Assembly: GCF_000420865.1 (NCBI RefSeq)
Contig: NZ_ATVT01000013.1
Coordinates: 1 to 64,000, forward strand
Length of the DNA: 64,000 bases
Direction: 5' to 3'
Source of the DNA: Butyrivibrio sp. XPD2006
Lineage (GTDB): Bacteria; Bacillota; Clostridia; Lachnospirales; Lachnospiraceae
Of this stretch, positions 35,589 through 44,979 are shown piece by piece. Positions within the stretch are counted from its first letter, which is position 1. The number at the start of each line of letters is the position of its first letter. Both the position numbers and the translations under genes were made by a program. The notes beneath the pieces are model-generated. The model saw nothing but the letters and a program-made list of their open reading frames with translations. It was not told the origin of the DNA and made no database searches.

Positions 35589-35617
35589 ATATTAAGTGCT
35601 GAAATATACTATGTCAA
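35589..35617 (-). promoter_or_regulatory. mecA promoter
   Basis: On the minus strand, TTGACA (35612-35617) and TAATAT (35589-35594) are separated by exactly 17 nt. This is one of the best promoter matches in the window and gives a leader of about 30 nt. Confidence 0.8.
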
Positions 35618-35660
35618 TAGATATATCGTCATTTTCCGCTAAAAACATTCTATCTACATA

Positions 35661-35714
35661 AAATCTTAAGAATTCTACAACAAATCTTAAGAAATTTCGA
35701 TGGTAAATCTTAAG
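35661..35714. repeat. Three phased AAATCTTAAG boxes upstream of mecA
   Basis: AAATCTTAAG occurs at 35661-35670, 35682-35691 and 35705-35714, with spacings of 21 and 23 bp (about two helical turns). The boxes lie 44-100 bp upstream of the mecA -35. The 16-mer CAAATCTTAAGAAATT around the second copy recurs exactly at 57311-57326, upstream of the nuclease gene. Repeats in helical phase suggest binding sites for a response regulator of the OmpR/PhoB type (inference). A further CTTAAG palindrome (GACTTAAGTC) lies at 35756-35765. Confidence 0.55.
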
Positions 35715-35719
35715 ATTTG

Positions 35720-36180
35720 GCTGTTATCATTGTTTCTTGTAAGGCGCTCCGCCAAGACTTAAGTCCGGGAAGGAGGCGTGATAGGGAAATTTTGAACTTC
35801 TATTCTTTCTATTGTCTTACCTCAAGGTAAGATGTCTTAGCAGTTTCAACTATGATTCCCCTAAGACCAAACAACGATTTTAGATATAACGACAATCTAT
35901 TTTTCTTAATTAAATTATACCATATTTTGTACGAGTCAAAATATACGACAGAAGGATTTGTGGTTGGGTGCCTTTAAATATTAAAATATGTCAATGAAAA
36001 ACTGTTATTGGAAATGACCATTTGAGGAATTTATCACGATTTATGACCTTTTGGAGAACCGGTATCAGTTAGACAAAATGAAAGTCCATAATAACAATCA
36101 ACCTTTCAAGTCTGGACCCCACCATGCACACAAGGTACGAATTAATACAGATTGTTCACAAAGCGTGAGTACTTTCATTA
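35720..36180. other. Non-coding region between mecA and the GH18 gene, with palindromes
   Basis: About 680 bp between mecA and the GH18 gene has no credible reading frame. It contains a 10-bp palindrome GACTTAAGTC (35756-35765) next to a G-rich stretch. A perfect hairpin TCTTACCT-CA-AGGTAAGA lies at 35815-35832, and a longer pair GTCTTAG/CTAAGAC follows it. The stretch at about 35989-36080 has repeated words (ATGACCATTTGAGGAA and ATGACCTTTTGGAGAA) that look like the end of a decayed IS21-type element. Either a structured RNA or degraded mobile DNA could explain it; I cannot decide which. Confidence 0.4.
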
Positions 36181-36209
36181 ATGACGTAAACTTAATAGTC
36201 TGTTATAAT
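36181..36209 (+). promoter_or_regulatory. Promoter of the GH18 gene
   Basis: A consensus -10 TATAAT (36204-36209) is preceded by TG one base away (extended -10). ATGACG (36181-36186) is a weak -35 with a 17-nt spacer. The GH18 start is 27 bp downstream. Confidence 0.7.
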
Positions 36210-36236
36210 ATAGGGCGATTGTAAAGGAGCTAGGAT

Positions 36237-37937
36237 ATGAAGAAAAAGGTAATTCCGGCGATTATTATAATCGTCCTTATTTTTATTTTTGCAGGTATTT
36301 ATGTTGGGCAGGAGTTTCTTAAGAAGTATTCTTACAGTACCGAAAAGGCCGATCTGGAAGCGTACTTCGGAGTAGAGGGAGAAAACGACGTGCCTATTAT
36401 TTTGGGCAATGAACGTATTGAAGAGCATGCAAAGCTCTTTGACGGATACTACTACATGGATTTTGCATCAGTGCAGAAATATCTCAACGACAGATTCTAT
36501 TACGGAATCGAAGACGGAACACTTCTCTACACAACACCGACTGCTGTTATAACAAATGTCATCGGTACTGACACCTGGTCTGATACCGAGGGCGGCGGAG
36601 CGCAGGAGAGTTATACTATATCACGCCTCGAGGGTGACACACTCTATGTGGCTCTTGAATATGTTAGGAAATATACCAACTTCTATTATGAAGGATTTGA
36701 TAACCCCAACCACATGCAGCTCACCACTAACTGGGAGGATGAGCAGGTTGCGACAATCTCCAAGAACACCCAGATACGCTTAAGAGGCGGTGTTAAGAGT
36801 GAGATTCTTGAAGAGGTTAAAAAGGGCGACAAAGTGGTTGTTCTCGAAGAACTTGAGAACTGGACCAAGGTAAAGAGTGCTGATTCCTTCATAGGTTACG
36901 TGGAGAATAAGAGACTCAAGGACATTACTACCAGGAGTCCTATACCGGTTGAGGATTATGTTGAACCTGAATTCACCGGTATTTCCAAAGACGGTATGGT
37001 CAACCTTGGTTTTCATAACATCGGAGGAGTGGGCGGCAATGATACGATCACAGATATGATCTCAGGTGCCAAGAGCCTTAATGTTATCTGTCCTACATGG
37101 CTGGCTGTTACAGACAACGACGGAACAGTCAGAAGTTTTGCGGGATCTTCTTATGTCGAGACTGCTCATAATAAAGGTATTGATGTATGGGTTCTTCTTG
37201 ATAATTTTACAGGAGGAAGCGAAGTATCAACTCATGAGTTCCTCTCCCATGCATCCAGCAGAGCTGCCATCATCAGTAAGGCAGTGGAAGAGACTTTGGC
37301 TGTCGGAGCTGACGGTATCAACCTTGATTTTGAACAGGTGGCTTCAGAGGATGGACAGTCCTTTGTACAGTTCATGAGAGAATTGTCCATTGCCTGCAGA
37401 AAGGCCGGGCTTGTATTTTCGGTCGACAACTATGTACCTATGAATTTCAATTCGCATTACAATCTTGAGGAACAGGGTATTTTTGCGGATTATGTAATAA
37501 TCATGGGTTATGATGAGCACTACGGCGGTTCTCAGGAAGCGGGATCCGTTGCTTCTCTTGGTTATGTTGAGAACGGTATTATCAAGACTTTAGAGGATGT
37601 ACCTGCAAATAAGGTAATAAATGCAGTCCCGTTCTATACAAGAATATGGCGCACAGCCGATGGCAAGGTTTCCAGCGAGGCTGTCTCAATGAAGACTGCC
37701 AAAGAGTTTATTGCAAATCACAACATTGATATGCAGTGGAATGCTGAAGCAGGTCAGAACTATGGTGAGTACACAGATGGCGGAACCCTCGTTCAGATCT
37801 GGATGGAGGATGAGACTTCCATCGGACAGAAGATTGATTCCATGAGAGCTAATAATATCGCCGGTATTGCAGAGTGGTGCCTGGGAATGGAATCTCCCGA
37901 AATCTGGGACCTCATAGCTGATTATATAGGTGGCTGA
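36237..37937 (+). CDS. Membrane-anchored GH18-family protein with SH3 domain
   Basis: A 566-residue exported protein with one N-terminal membrane anchor (about residues 5-25). A region resembling copper-amine-oxidase-N-like domains (about 55-150) follows, then an SH3-like domain (about 180-225, LRGGVKSEILEEVKKGDKVVVLEE). The C-terminal (beta/alpha)8 domain carries the GH18 active-site pattern DGINLDFE (D359-E366, general acid E366). Relatives act on peptidoglycan or chitin-like glycans; YaaH-type spore-cortex enzymes are similar. A wall-related role is likely, but the substrate is unknown. Confidence 0.88.
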   Translation: MKKKVIPAIIIIVLIFIFAGIYVGQEFLKKYSYSTEKADLEAYFGVEGENDVPIILGNERIEEHAKLFDGYYYMDFASVQKYLNDRFYYGIEDGTLLYTTPTAVITNVIGTDTWSDTEGGGAQESYTISRLEGDTLYVALEYVRKYTNFYYEGFDNPNHMQLTTNWEDEQVATISKNTQIRLRGGVKSEILEEVKKGDKVVVLEELENWTKVKSADSFIGYVENKRLKDITTRSPIPVEDYVEPEFTGISKDGMVNLGFHNIGGVGGNDTITDMISGAKSLNVICPTWLAVTDNDGTVRSFAGSSYVETAHNKGIDVWVLLDNFTGGSEVSTHEFLSHASSRAAIISKAVEETLAVGADGINLDFEQVASEDGQSFVQFMRELSIACRKAGLVFSVDNYVPMNFNSHYNLEEQGIFADYVIIMGYDEHYGGSQEAGSVASLGYVENGIIKTLEDVPANKVINAVPFYTRIWRTADGKVSSEAVSMKTAKEFIANHNIDMQWNAEAGQNYGEYTDGGTLVQIWMEDETSIGQKIDSMRANNIAGIAEWCLGMESPEIWDLIADYIGG

Positions 37938-37945
37938 CAGGAATT

Positions 37946-39004
37946 ATGAACACAGAGCTTTTTAAGATAGATGAACACAATATTGATGCTGCGGCAAAAG
38001 AGATACTGACAAAGGCCGGCAGCATAATAAGAGAGGGTGGACTGGTGGCTTTCCCCACTGAGACTGTTTACGGACTCGGAGGAGATGCTTTAAATCCTGA
38101 GTCCTCCAAGAAGATTTACGCAGCCAAGGGGCGCCCCTCGGACAATCCACTCATAGTACATGTGGCATCCATGGAGGATGTGGAGGCCATAGTGGATGAG
38201 GTCCCCGAGGCAGCCTACAGACTCGCTGAAGCTTTTTGGCCCGGACCTCTCACTATGATAATGAACAAGAACGACAAGGTACCTCACGAGACAACAGGAG
38301 GCCTTGATACAGTAGCGATCCGTATGCCCAATAATGAGATCGCACTTGAACTCATAAGGCAGTCAGGCGGATATATTGCTGCGCCCAGCGCCAATACATC
38401 AGGTCGCCCCAGCCCTACGCTGGCAAGATACTGCGTGGAGGACCTCTCGGGCAAGATTGAGATGATAATCGACGGAGGTCAGGTTGGCATAGGACTTGAA
38501 TCCACAATCGTTGATCTGACATCGGAAGAGCCCATGATACTTCGTCCGGGCTACATTACGCAGGATATGTTAAAAGAGGTTTTGGGACAGGTTACAATTG
38601 ACAGGACAATAATCGATGCAGCCTCCACCCAGAAGCCCAAAGCTCCGGGAATGAAGTACAGACATTATGCACCCAAGGGAAGCCTTACTATTATCCAGGG
38701 CAACCAGAAGGATGTAGTGGACTATATAAATGCCAGGGCAAAAGAGGCCATGGAAGAGGGCAAAAGAGTAGGAATAATCGGAACGGATGCCACAAGAGAC
38801 CTTTACAGCGCAGATGTAATAAAGAGCGTAGGTAACAGGGAGGATGAATCCTCCATCGCTCATGAGCTGTTTAAGGTGCTCAGAGAATTCGATGATGAGA
38901 ATATTGATGTTATGTTCTCAGAGTCTTTTGATGACAGCGGAATCGGCCAGGCAATAATGAACAGGCTTTTGAAGGCTGCCGGACATCACGTAATTATGAT
39001 ATAG
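37946..39004 (+). CDS. L-threonylcarbamoyladenylate synthase (Sua5/YwlC type)
   Basis: A 352-residue enzyme that makes threonylcarbamoyl-AMP for the t6A modification of tRNAs reading ANN codons. The YrdC domain (about 20-210) shows FPTETVYGLGGDA, KGRPSDNPLIVHV and APSANTSGRPSPT. The C-terminal Sua5 domain begins after SPGM-like APGMKYRHYAPK. It starts 8 bp after the GH18 stop with GACAGGAAT as ribosome-binding site, so the two are probably co-transcribed with the genes that follow. Confidence 0.94.
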   Translation: MNTELFKIDEHNIDAAAKEILTKAGSIIREGGLVAFPTETVYGLGGDALNPESSKKIYAAKGRPSDNPLIVHVASMEDVEAIVDEVPEAAYRLAEAFWPGPLTMIMNKNDKVPHETTGGLDTVAIRMPNNEIALELIRQSGGYIAAPSANTSGRPSPTLARYCVEDLSGKIEMIIDGGQVGIGLESTIVDLTSEEPMILRPGYITQDMLKEVLGQVTIDRTIIDAASTQKPKAPGMKYRHYAPKGSLTIIQGNQKDVVDYINARAKEAMEEGKRVGIIGTDATRDLYSADVIKSVGNREDESSIAHELFKVLREFDDENIDVMFSESFDDSGIGQAIMNRLLKAAGHHVIMI

Positions 39005-39041
39005 AAATAAATATAGTATAATAGATGAAGGAGCGTAAAAA

Positions 39042-39470
39042 ATGATAGCAATTGCAAGTGATCACGGCGGATTTGATCTTAAGGAATCAGTTAAAAAGCA
39101 CCTGGCTGAGAGAGGCATGGAAGTTAAGGATTTCGGAACCTATGACAAGAATTCCTGCGACTATCCTGACTTTGGAAGAGCTGCGGCTGAGGCTGTAGCA
39201 GCAGGCGAGTGTGAAAAAGGAATCGTTATCTGCACAACAGGTATCGGCATTTCAATTGTAGCCAACAAGGTTCCCGGAATCAGATGCGCACTTTGCAGCG
39301 AGACAACAACAGCAAGACTTACAAGAGAGCACAATGATGCCAACGTTCTTGCCATGGGTGGCGGAATGACAGGTGAGCTCCTTGCCAATGAGATCGTAGA
39401 TGTTTTCCTGGATACTCCTTTTTCAGGGCTTGAGAAGCACGCAAGAAGAATATCCAAGATAGAAAAATAA
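39042..39470 (+). CDS. rpiB: Ribose-5-phosphate isomerase B
   Basis: A 142-residue enzyme interconverting ribose-5-phosphate and ribulose-5-phosphate. It starts MIAIASDHGGFDLKE, has the phosphate-binding CTTGIGIS and the conserved EHNDANVLAMGG, all typical of RpiB/LacAB. AAGGAG precedes the ATG. It lies in a run with tsaC, upp and the dCMP deaminase gene, a grouping for nucleotide precursors. Confidence 0.95.
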   Translation: MIAIASDHGGFDLKESVKKHLAERGMEVKDFGTYDKNSCDYPDFGRAAAEAVAAGECEKGIVICTTGIGISIVANKVPGIRCALCSETTTARLTREHNDANVLAMGGGMTGELLANEIVDVFLDTPFSGLEKHARRISKIEK

Positions 39471-39492
39471 CATATAAATCAGGAGGATACGT

Positions 39493-40122
39493 ATGAGCAA
39501 AGTAGTAATTATGGATCATCCTTTGATCCAGCACAAAATTGGATTTATCAGAAGAACAACAACAGGAACAAGAGACTTCAGAGAGACTATCAGTGAGATT
39601 GCTATGCTGATCTGCTATGAAGCTACAAGAGATCTTAAGCTTCAGGATGTTGAAGTTGAGACACCTATATGCAAGACAACAGTAAAAGAACTTAAGGGCA
39701 GAAAGCTCTGTGTAGTTCCGATCCTTCGTGCAGGCCTTGGAATGGTTGACGGAATGCTTACACTTATTCCTACAGCCAAGGTTGGTCACATCGGTCTTTA
39801 CAGAGATCCCGAGACACTTAAGCCTGTTGAGTATTATTGCAAGATGCCTGCAGATGTTTCAGAGAGAGAGATTTTCGTCGTTGACCCTATGCTGGCAACA
39901 GGCGGATCTTCAGTTGCAGCTATCCAGATGCTCAAGGACAGAGGATGCAAGCATATTCACTTCATGTGCATCATCGCAGCTCCTGAGGGACTTAAGGCTA
40001 TGCAGGAAGCACATCCTGATGTAGACATTTACGTTGGATCACTTGATGAGCATCTTAACGAGCACGGATACATTGTTCCCGGACTTGGAGATGCAGGAGA
40101 CAGAATTTTCGGAACCAAGTAA
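39493..40122 (+). CDS. upp: Uracil phosphoribosyltransferase
   Basis: A 209-residue salvage enzyme that converts uracil and PRPP to UMP. Diagnostic stretches are [26 protein letters not shown], the PRPP-binding [11 protein letters not shown], and [18 protein letters not shown] at the C-terminus. AGGAGGATAC precedes the ATG. Length is normal. Confidence 0.97.
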   Translation: MSKVVIMDHPLIQHKIGFIRRTTTGTRDFRETISEIAMLICYEATRDLKLQDVEVETPICKTTVKELKGRKLCVVPILRAGLGMVDGMLTLIPTAKVGHIGLYRDPETLKPVEYYCKMPADVSEREIFVVDPMLATGGSSVAAIQMLKDRGCKHIHFMCIIAAPEGLKAMQEAHPDVDIYVGSLDEHLNEHGYIVPGLGDAGDRIFGTK

Positions 40123-40128
40123 AAGGTA

Positions 40129-40158
40129 AGGATTGCGAGAGCGCAGCGGAGCAATCCT
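40129..40158 (+). repeat. Hairpin between upp and the dCMP deaminase gene
   Basis: AGGATTGC (40129-40136) pairs with GCAATCCT (40151-40158) around a 14-nt GC-rich loop. No T run follows, so it is unlikely to be a full terminator. It may be a processing or attenuating stem within the operon, or a small palindromic repeat. Confidence 0.5.
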
Positions 40159-40198
40159 GTATCGCAATCTGGCATGCAAGTATGGAGGGGGAGAACAT

Positions 40199-40681
40199 AT
40201 GAAGCGTGAAGACTACATTTCCTGGGATGAATATTTCATGGGTGTTGCCAAACTGGCGGCAATGCGTTCCAAGGATCCCAACACACAGGTTGGGAGCTGC
40301 ATAGTCAGTGAGGACAACAACATTCTTTCTATGGGATATAACGGCTTTCCTAAGGGGTGTTCTGATGAGGAATTTCCCTGGGAGAGAGAAAGTGATGATG
40401 AACTGGGTACCAAGTATCCTTACGTTACTCACAGCGAGCTCAACGCCATTTTGAATTATCGTGGCGGTAGTCTTGTAGGCGCCAAGATATACGTATCTCT
40501 TTTCCCGTGTAATGAATGTGCCAAGGCTATAATTCAGTCCGGCATCAAAACAGTCGTATATGACGATGATAAATACAGTCAGACACCCTCTACCAGGGCA
40601 TCCAAGAAGATGTTCGACGCAGCGGGAGTCAGGTATTATCAGTACACCAGAAGCGGAAGGGCCATCAAGATTACAATTTAA
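40199..40681 (+). CDS. dCMP deaminase (ComEB-like)
   Basis: A 160-residue zinc-dependent deaminase that turns dCMP into dUMP, a route to dTMP. The zinc and catalytic residues are in THSELNAIL (His and Glu) and LFPCNECAKAI (two Cys). NTQVGSCIV at the N-terminus is also typical. ATG 40199 follows GGAGGGGGAG; a longer open frame to 40133 is not homologous. It follows upp in the pyrimidine salvage run. Confidence 0.94.
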   Translation: MKREDYISWDEYFMGVAKLAAMRSKDPNTQVGSCIVSEDNNILSMGYNGFPKGCSDEEFPWERESDDELGTKYPYVTHSELNAILNYRGGSLVGAKIYVSLFPCNECAKAIIQSGIKTVVYDDDKYSQTPSTRASKKMFDAAGVRYYQYTRSGRAIKITI

Positions 40682-40687
40682 CGCACC

Positions 40688-41887
40688 ATGGAACACGTGA
40701 AGAGCTATTTTGCAAAAGACAATTACATACTCGGAGCTCTTTTGAAAGCTGCAGCACTTTTGTGCGCAGCAGTTATGTTGTTTGTCAGCATGCCTGTTGT
40801 GGCAAATGCCACAGAATCAACCAAACAGCAGCTTGAAGATGCCAAGAAAGCCAAGGAACAGACCCAGGGTGAGCTTGATGATACCAAGGATGATATTGCC
40901 GAGATGAATGAGGAAAAATCCTCACTTCAGGGGCAGCTCAACAACCTTAACAATCAGCTGACCGAGGTGAGTAACAACCTTGAGTCTTTGGAAGAGCAGA
41001 TTGGAGACAAGGAAACCGAGATAGAGAATACGTTGGCTGAATTGGAAGCAGCAAGAGTTACAGAAGAGAATCAGTATGCTTCCATGAAGAAGCGCATACA
41101 GTTTATGTATGAGAAACAGGACAACGTGCTTCTGGGAATGGTTTTTGGTTCCAGTAATTTTGCGGATTTCCTCAACAAGAACAACTATATTGAACAGCTT
41201 TCGGCTTACGACCGCAGGATGTTTAACGAATATGTTGAGACCAGGCAGCTCATAGAAGAAAAAGAAGCTGTCCTCGAGGAAGAGAGAGAACAGCTTGAGG
41301 ATTACAAGGTTAAGGAACAGGCTGAACAGAGCAGAGTCTCAGGCCTGGTAAGTCAGACTTCCGGATCCATCAAGCAATATGCCAATGATATTTCCGATGC
41401 CGAGGCCAAGGCTCAGGCGCTGGAGGATCAGATCAAGGCTCAGGAGGCGGACATCAAGAAACTGGAAGCCAAGCTTGCTGAAGAGATGAGGATGTCCAAA
41501 CTGGCCAGAAACTCTACCTGGAGGAATATTTCTGAAGTTACTTTTGCCGAGGGAGACAGATACCTTCTGGCGAACCTGATATACTGCGAGGCCGGGTCAG
41601 AGCCGTATGACGGCAAACTGGCAGTTGGCGCGGTGGTTATCAACAGAGTATTATCTTCCGTCTATCCGGATACGGTGGTGGGAGTTATTTATCAGAACAA
41701 ACAGTTTTCACCTGCGTCCAGCGGAAGACTTGCGCTGGCGCTGGCAGATGGAAAAGCATCGGCAGACTGTTACAAGGCTGCCGACGAAGCTATGAAAGGT
41801 TATTCGAATGTAGGCAACTGCGTTTATTTCAGAACGCCGGTGCCGGGACTTTCGGGAATCAACATTGGTGGGCACGTGTTCTACTGA
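40688..41887 (+). CDS. Secreted cell-wall hydrolase (SleB-like) with coiled-coil N-terminus
   Basis: A 399-residue exported protein. The signal peptide ends near residue 38 (VVANA). A long coiled coil (about 40-280) resembles the PcsB/CwlO-type regulatory domain. The C-terminal domain (about 292-399) has the hydrolase_2/SleB pattern ANLIYCEAGSEPYDGKLAVGAVVINRV, in which the glutamate is the likely catalytic residue. It is expected to cut peptidoglycan during growth or division. No clear ribosome-binding site is seen before ATG 40688, which lies 6 bp after the deaminase stop, so translation may be coupled. Confidence 0.9.
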   Translation: MEHVKSYFAKDNYILGALLKAAALLCAAVMLFVSMPVVANATESTKQQLEDAKKAKEQTQGELDDTKDDIAEMNEEKSSLQGQLNNLNNQLTEVSNNLESLEEQIGDKETEIENTLAELEAARVTEENQYASMKKRIQFMYEKQDNVLLGMVFGSSNFADFLNKNNYIEQLSAYDRRMFNEYVETRQLIEEKEAVLEEEREQLEDYKVKEQAEQSRVSGLVSQTSGSIKQYANDISDAEAKAQALEDQIKAQEADIKKLEAKLAEEMRMSKLARNSTWRNISEVTFAEGDRYLLANLIYCEAGSEPYDGKLAVGAVVINRVLSSVYPDTVVGVIYQNKQFSPASSGRLALALADGKASADCYKAADEAMKGYSNVGNCVYFRTPVPGLSGINIGGHVFY

Positions 41888-42378
41888 TCACTGCCCTCGG
41901 CTTTAATAAGATCTTCAATAGGGGCCGCAAGTGGCTCTATACCATCTGTATAGATTTCATTCAGGAGCCTGTTCAGAGAGAGCAGGCTCTTTTTAAGAAG
42001 AGTCTCATCGATGAGATGCTTTTCAAAAGCCTCAGAGAGCTCGTCAAGGTCAACGACCCTGAGCTTGCCGTTTGGATATACCACTACATCAGCCAGAAGA
42101 TCAATGATGTGAAGAGCGTTATTGTCGGAGTCAAAGTCGTAGTCAACTATGTCAAAGTACCAGAACAGAAGATCTCCGTTGCTCTTTAAGAACTTGCTGA
42201 TCCTGTAACCTCTATCCAGATAGAAGCAGGAATAGCCGTCAGAAAAATCGCGCCGTTCCTTGATGACATGCCATTTTGTCACGATCATGGAATCGGTACG
42301 TTTAAGAATAATATCATCCTTGAGTTCGACGCATTCATCAGGGATGAAGCGCCTGCGAAATAGCGTTAAATTATTCAT
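41881..42378 (-). CDS. DUF402 domain protein
   Basis: A 165-residue protein of the DUF402 family (RNase G/nucleoside-diphosphatase-like fold). The pattern WYFDIVDYDFDSDNNALHIIDLLADVVVYPNGKLRVVDLDEL carries the Asp/Glu residues that bind metal in the family. Relatives hydrolyse nucleoside tri- or diphosphates. Its 3' end overlaps that of the wall hydrolase gene by 7 bp on the opposite strand, and its start is 37 bp from the next, divergent gene. Confidence 0.85.
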   Translation of the reverse strand: MNNLTLFRRRFIPDECVELKDDIILKRTDSMIVTKWHVIKERRDFSDGYSCFYLDRGYRISKFLKSNGDLLFWYFDIVDYDFDSDNNALHIIDLLADVVVYPNGKLRVVDLDELSEAFEKHLIDETLLKKSLLSLNRLLNEIYTDGIEPLAAPIEDLIKAEGSDQ

Positions 42379-42415
42379 ACAAAAATAATACTCTAGCGAA
42401 AATTGAAAGTCAATT

Positions 42416-44968
42416 ATGCGAGATAAATCAATTAGACTAACAATATTAAAAACAATCTACTTTATAGTAGTTCTTGTCATAGCAATGATCGTTGTAAGTC
42501 ACTTCTCCAACGGGGACAACGCGGACATGTCTGCGCCGATGTCTGAGGCAACGCTTCCAATTGTTACTCTTGTCAGCAGAGACAAAGAGATCAACCCTCT
42601 TCACGGATACACCTCAGAGATAGACTTAAGTTACCTTCGCGGAACAATACTTCCGATAGGAGCAGGCAGGGATGTACATTACAAGATCAATACATACGGA
42701 AGCAAGGCCTGGAATATTGGGTTTGAAGTCAGAAGTATAGACGGCAAGAGCCTTGTAGAGAACACTGAGATCACCGACTACAGGGAAAGTGCTGATAATA
42801 TCGAAGGGTCTTTTGTCTTAAAAGACCTTATAAATGCCGGCCAGGAGTATATGCTGGTCATTCTGATGGATACTGATATAGGCAGAGCCAGGTACTACAC
42901 AAGATTCGTGTGGACAGAGGACGATTCCATGTATCACATGAATGATGAACTGGATTTTGTTTTAGGATTCAGTGAAGCAACCTTCAGCAAGACCGAGGCT
43001 CAGGAGTATACCAAATACTTAGAATCCAACGGTGACGGCGACAACACCACTTTTAACAAGGTCAATATCCACAGCAGCTTCAGCCAGGTTACCTGGGGCG
43101 ATATGAATGTCACAGGGCATACTGAGCCTGAGGTGTTTGTCAAGGATCTGCATGGACAGACAGGTGTCTATGAGCTGATGTACAGAGTGACGATCAAGGA
43201 CGGTACAGCCAGCAGACTCTACAATGTATCGGAGTATTACAGAGTCAGATATACCACAGACAGAATGTATCTTCTGAATTTTGAGAGGACCATGAACTAT
43301 CTGTTTGACTCGAATTCATATGCTGTCGGTACAAACACAATCGCTTTGAATATTTCGGATCCGGATCTCCAGTTGGTGGAGAGCAGTGGCGGAAGCGCAT
43401 TTGCATTTGTCAGCGAGAACAGGCTCTATATGTTCAACAATTCAGAGAGTAAGCTTGCATATCTCTTTGGCTTCTACGATACAGACAATGATGATCCAAG
43501 GACGAGATGGCCGGATCATTCTATCAAGATCCTTAAGGTGGATGAGGCAGGAAACGTAAGATTTGCAGTTGCGGGTTACATGAACCGCGGAATCCACGAA
43601 GGAGCTGTGGGAATTGCCGTCTATGACTACAATTCAGCAATAAATGCAGTGGAGGAACAGGTCTTTGTAGAGAGTGTTCAGTCAGCTGAGATTCTCTGCA
43701 ACTATGTCGGAAACATAGCCTATGCCAGCAGCGCAGATATCTTTTACGCAATGCTGGATCAGAATATATATGCTGTTGACCTTAATACCAAGACAGCCAG
43801 TCTTGTGGTTGATAATATCGGCGCAGGTGAGTACAAGATTTCAAGATCAGAGAGCACCATCGCATGGCAGAACAATCTTCAGAGCCTTAAGCTTATGAAC
43901 CTCAGCAACAGGGTTGAGTCGGAGATAAAGGCTGACCCGGGAGACTGCATCATCCTGCTGGGATTTATGGGAGAAGATCTGGTATATGGATTGTGCCATA
44001 CGTCAGACATCGGAGTAGATACCATCGGCAATCCGCTTTATGCAATGTACAACATCAGGATTGGAGATCTGGACGGAAACATCCTTGAAAACTACCATCC
44101 AAGCGGTGTTTATGTGACAGGTGTGTCAATCGGAGATACACAGATCAAGCTCACCAGAGTTGTTAAGGATGAAGCCGGAGAGAATTATATCTCCACCTAT
44201 GACGATCAGATCATGAGCACGCTTAAGGCTGATGAAGGCAACAATCTGGTAACAGTGGTATCCGTTGATATCTTTGAGAAGATTGTTCAGATAACAACCA
44301 AGAATGACATCAAGTCCAAGCAGCTCAGGGTTCTTACACCGAACCAGACTTTGTTCGAGGGCAGCAGAAATGTTAAGCCCGATATCGAGAGAGATACCAA
44401 AGAAAAGCCTTTCTACTATGTCTATGGCATGGACGGAATCAGGGCTATCTATACAAATCCGGCAGATGCGGTCAAACTGGCCAACGATGCGCCCGGTGTT
44501 GTCATTGGCGATGACAATGACTATGTGTGGCTTAAGGGTAATCTTCTTCGCTCCAATCAGAATATGACCATCACCAGAACTGCCGAGAGCTATGAGGGAA
44601 TGGATGAGATGAGCTCGACAGCTGTGTGCATAGACCTTATGCTCAGATATGAGGGCATCAACAGAAATGTCCAGGATCTTCTGGATGAAGGCGAGAGCGT
44701 AGTGAACATTCTAAAGAGCTCGCTGCCGGAAGCACAGATACTTGAACTGGATGGCTGTCCTTTGTCAGCTATGTTATACTATGTCAATCAGGACATACCG
44801 GTTCTTGCAATGCTAAACGACGGATCATCAATGCTGGTGATCGGTTTCAATGACCTGAATACGGTTCTTATGAATCCGCAGACAGGTCAGGTTTATAAGT
44901 ATGGAATGAATGATACGGACAAGCTCTTTTCCGATAATGGCTATCATTTCATCACTTATATAAAATGA
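42416..44968 (+). CDS. Membrane-anchored protein with degenerate C39-like C-terminus
   Basis: An 850-residue protein anchored by one N-terminal segment (about 10-28), with a large extracellular part. The middle (about 60-650) is mostly beta strands and may form a propeller-like fold (SEN RLYMFNN, DQNIYAVDLN, NNLQSLKLMNL). The C-terminus (about 725-850) resembles a C39/papain-like peptidase. However, the usual catalytic Cys position reads SSTAVC with Ser, and the His segment reads SMLVIGFNDLNTVLMNPQTG, without a His. It is probably a binding domain, not an active protease. No ribosome-binding site is clear. The clpX gene follows closely. Confidence 0.7.
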   Translation: MRDKSIRLTILKTIYFIVVLVIAMIVVSHFSNGDNADMSAPMSEATLPIVTLVSRDKEINPLHGYTSEIDLSYLRGTILPIGAGRDVHYKINTYGSKAWNIGFEVRSIDGKSLVENTEITDYRESADNIEGSFVLKDLINAGQEYMLVILMDTDIGRARYYTRFVWTEDDSMYHMNDELDFVLGFSEATFSKTEAQEYTKYLESNGDGDNTTFNKVNIHSSFSQVTWGDMNVTGHTEPEVFVKDLHGQTGVYELMYRVTIKDGTASRLYNVSEYYRVRYTTDRMYLLNFERTMNYLFDSNSYAVGTNTIALNISDPDLQLVESSGGSAFAFVSENRLYMFNNSESKLAYLFGFYDTDNDDPRTRWPDHSIKILKVDEAGNVRFAVAGYMNRGIHEGAVGIAVYDYNSAINAVEEQVFVESVQSAEILCNYVGNIAYASSADIFYAMLDQNIYAVDLNTKTASLVVDNIGAGEYKISRSESTIAWQNNLQSLKLMNLSNRVESEIKADPGDCIILLGFMGEDLVYGLCHTSDIGVDTIGNPLYAMYNIRIGDLDGNILENYHPSGVYVTGVSIGDTQIKLTRVVKDEAGENYISTYDDQIMSTLKADEGNNLVTVVSVDIFEKIVQITTKNDIKSKQLRVLTPNQTLFEGSRNVKPDIERDTKEKPFYYVYGMDGIRAIYTNPADAVKLANDAPGVVIGDDNDYVWLKGNLLRSNQNMTITRTAESYEGMDEMSSTAVCIDLMLRYEGINRNVQDLLDEGESVVNILKSSLPEAQILELDGCPLSAMLYYVNQDIPVLAMLNDGSSMLVIGFNDLNTVLMNPQTGQVYKYGMNDTDKLFSDNGYHFITYIK

Positions 44969-44979
44969 AAGGATATACA

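Noticed and set aside
35750-35800. A small SRP RNA, because of the word GTCCGGGAAGGAGGC
   Set aside because: The conserved SRP loop needs GGAA closed by C-G with matching internal loops on both sides. Here the loop has an extra G and the 5' strand does not pair in the SRP way.
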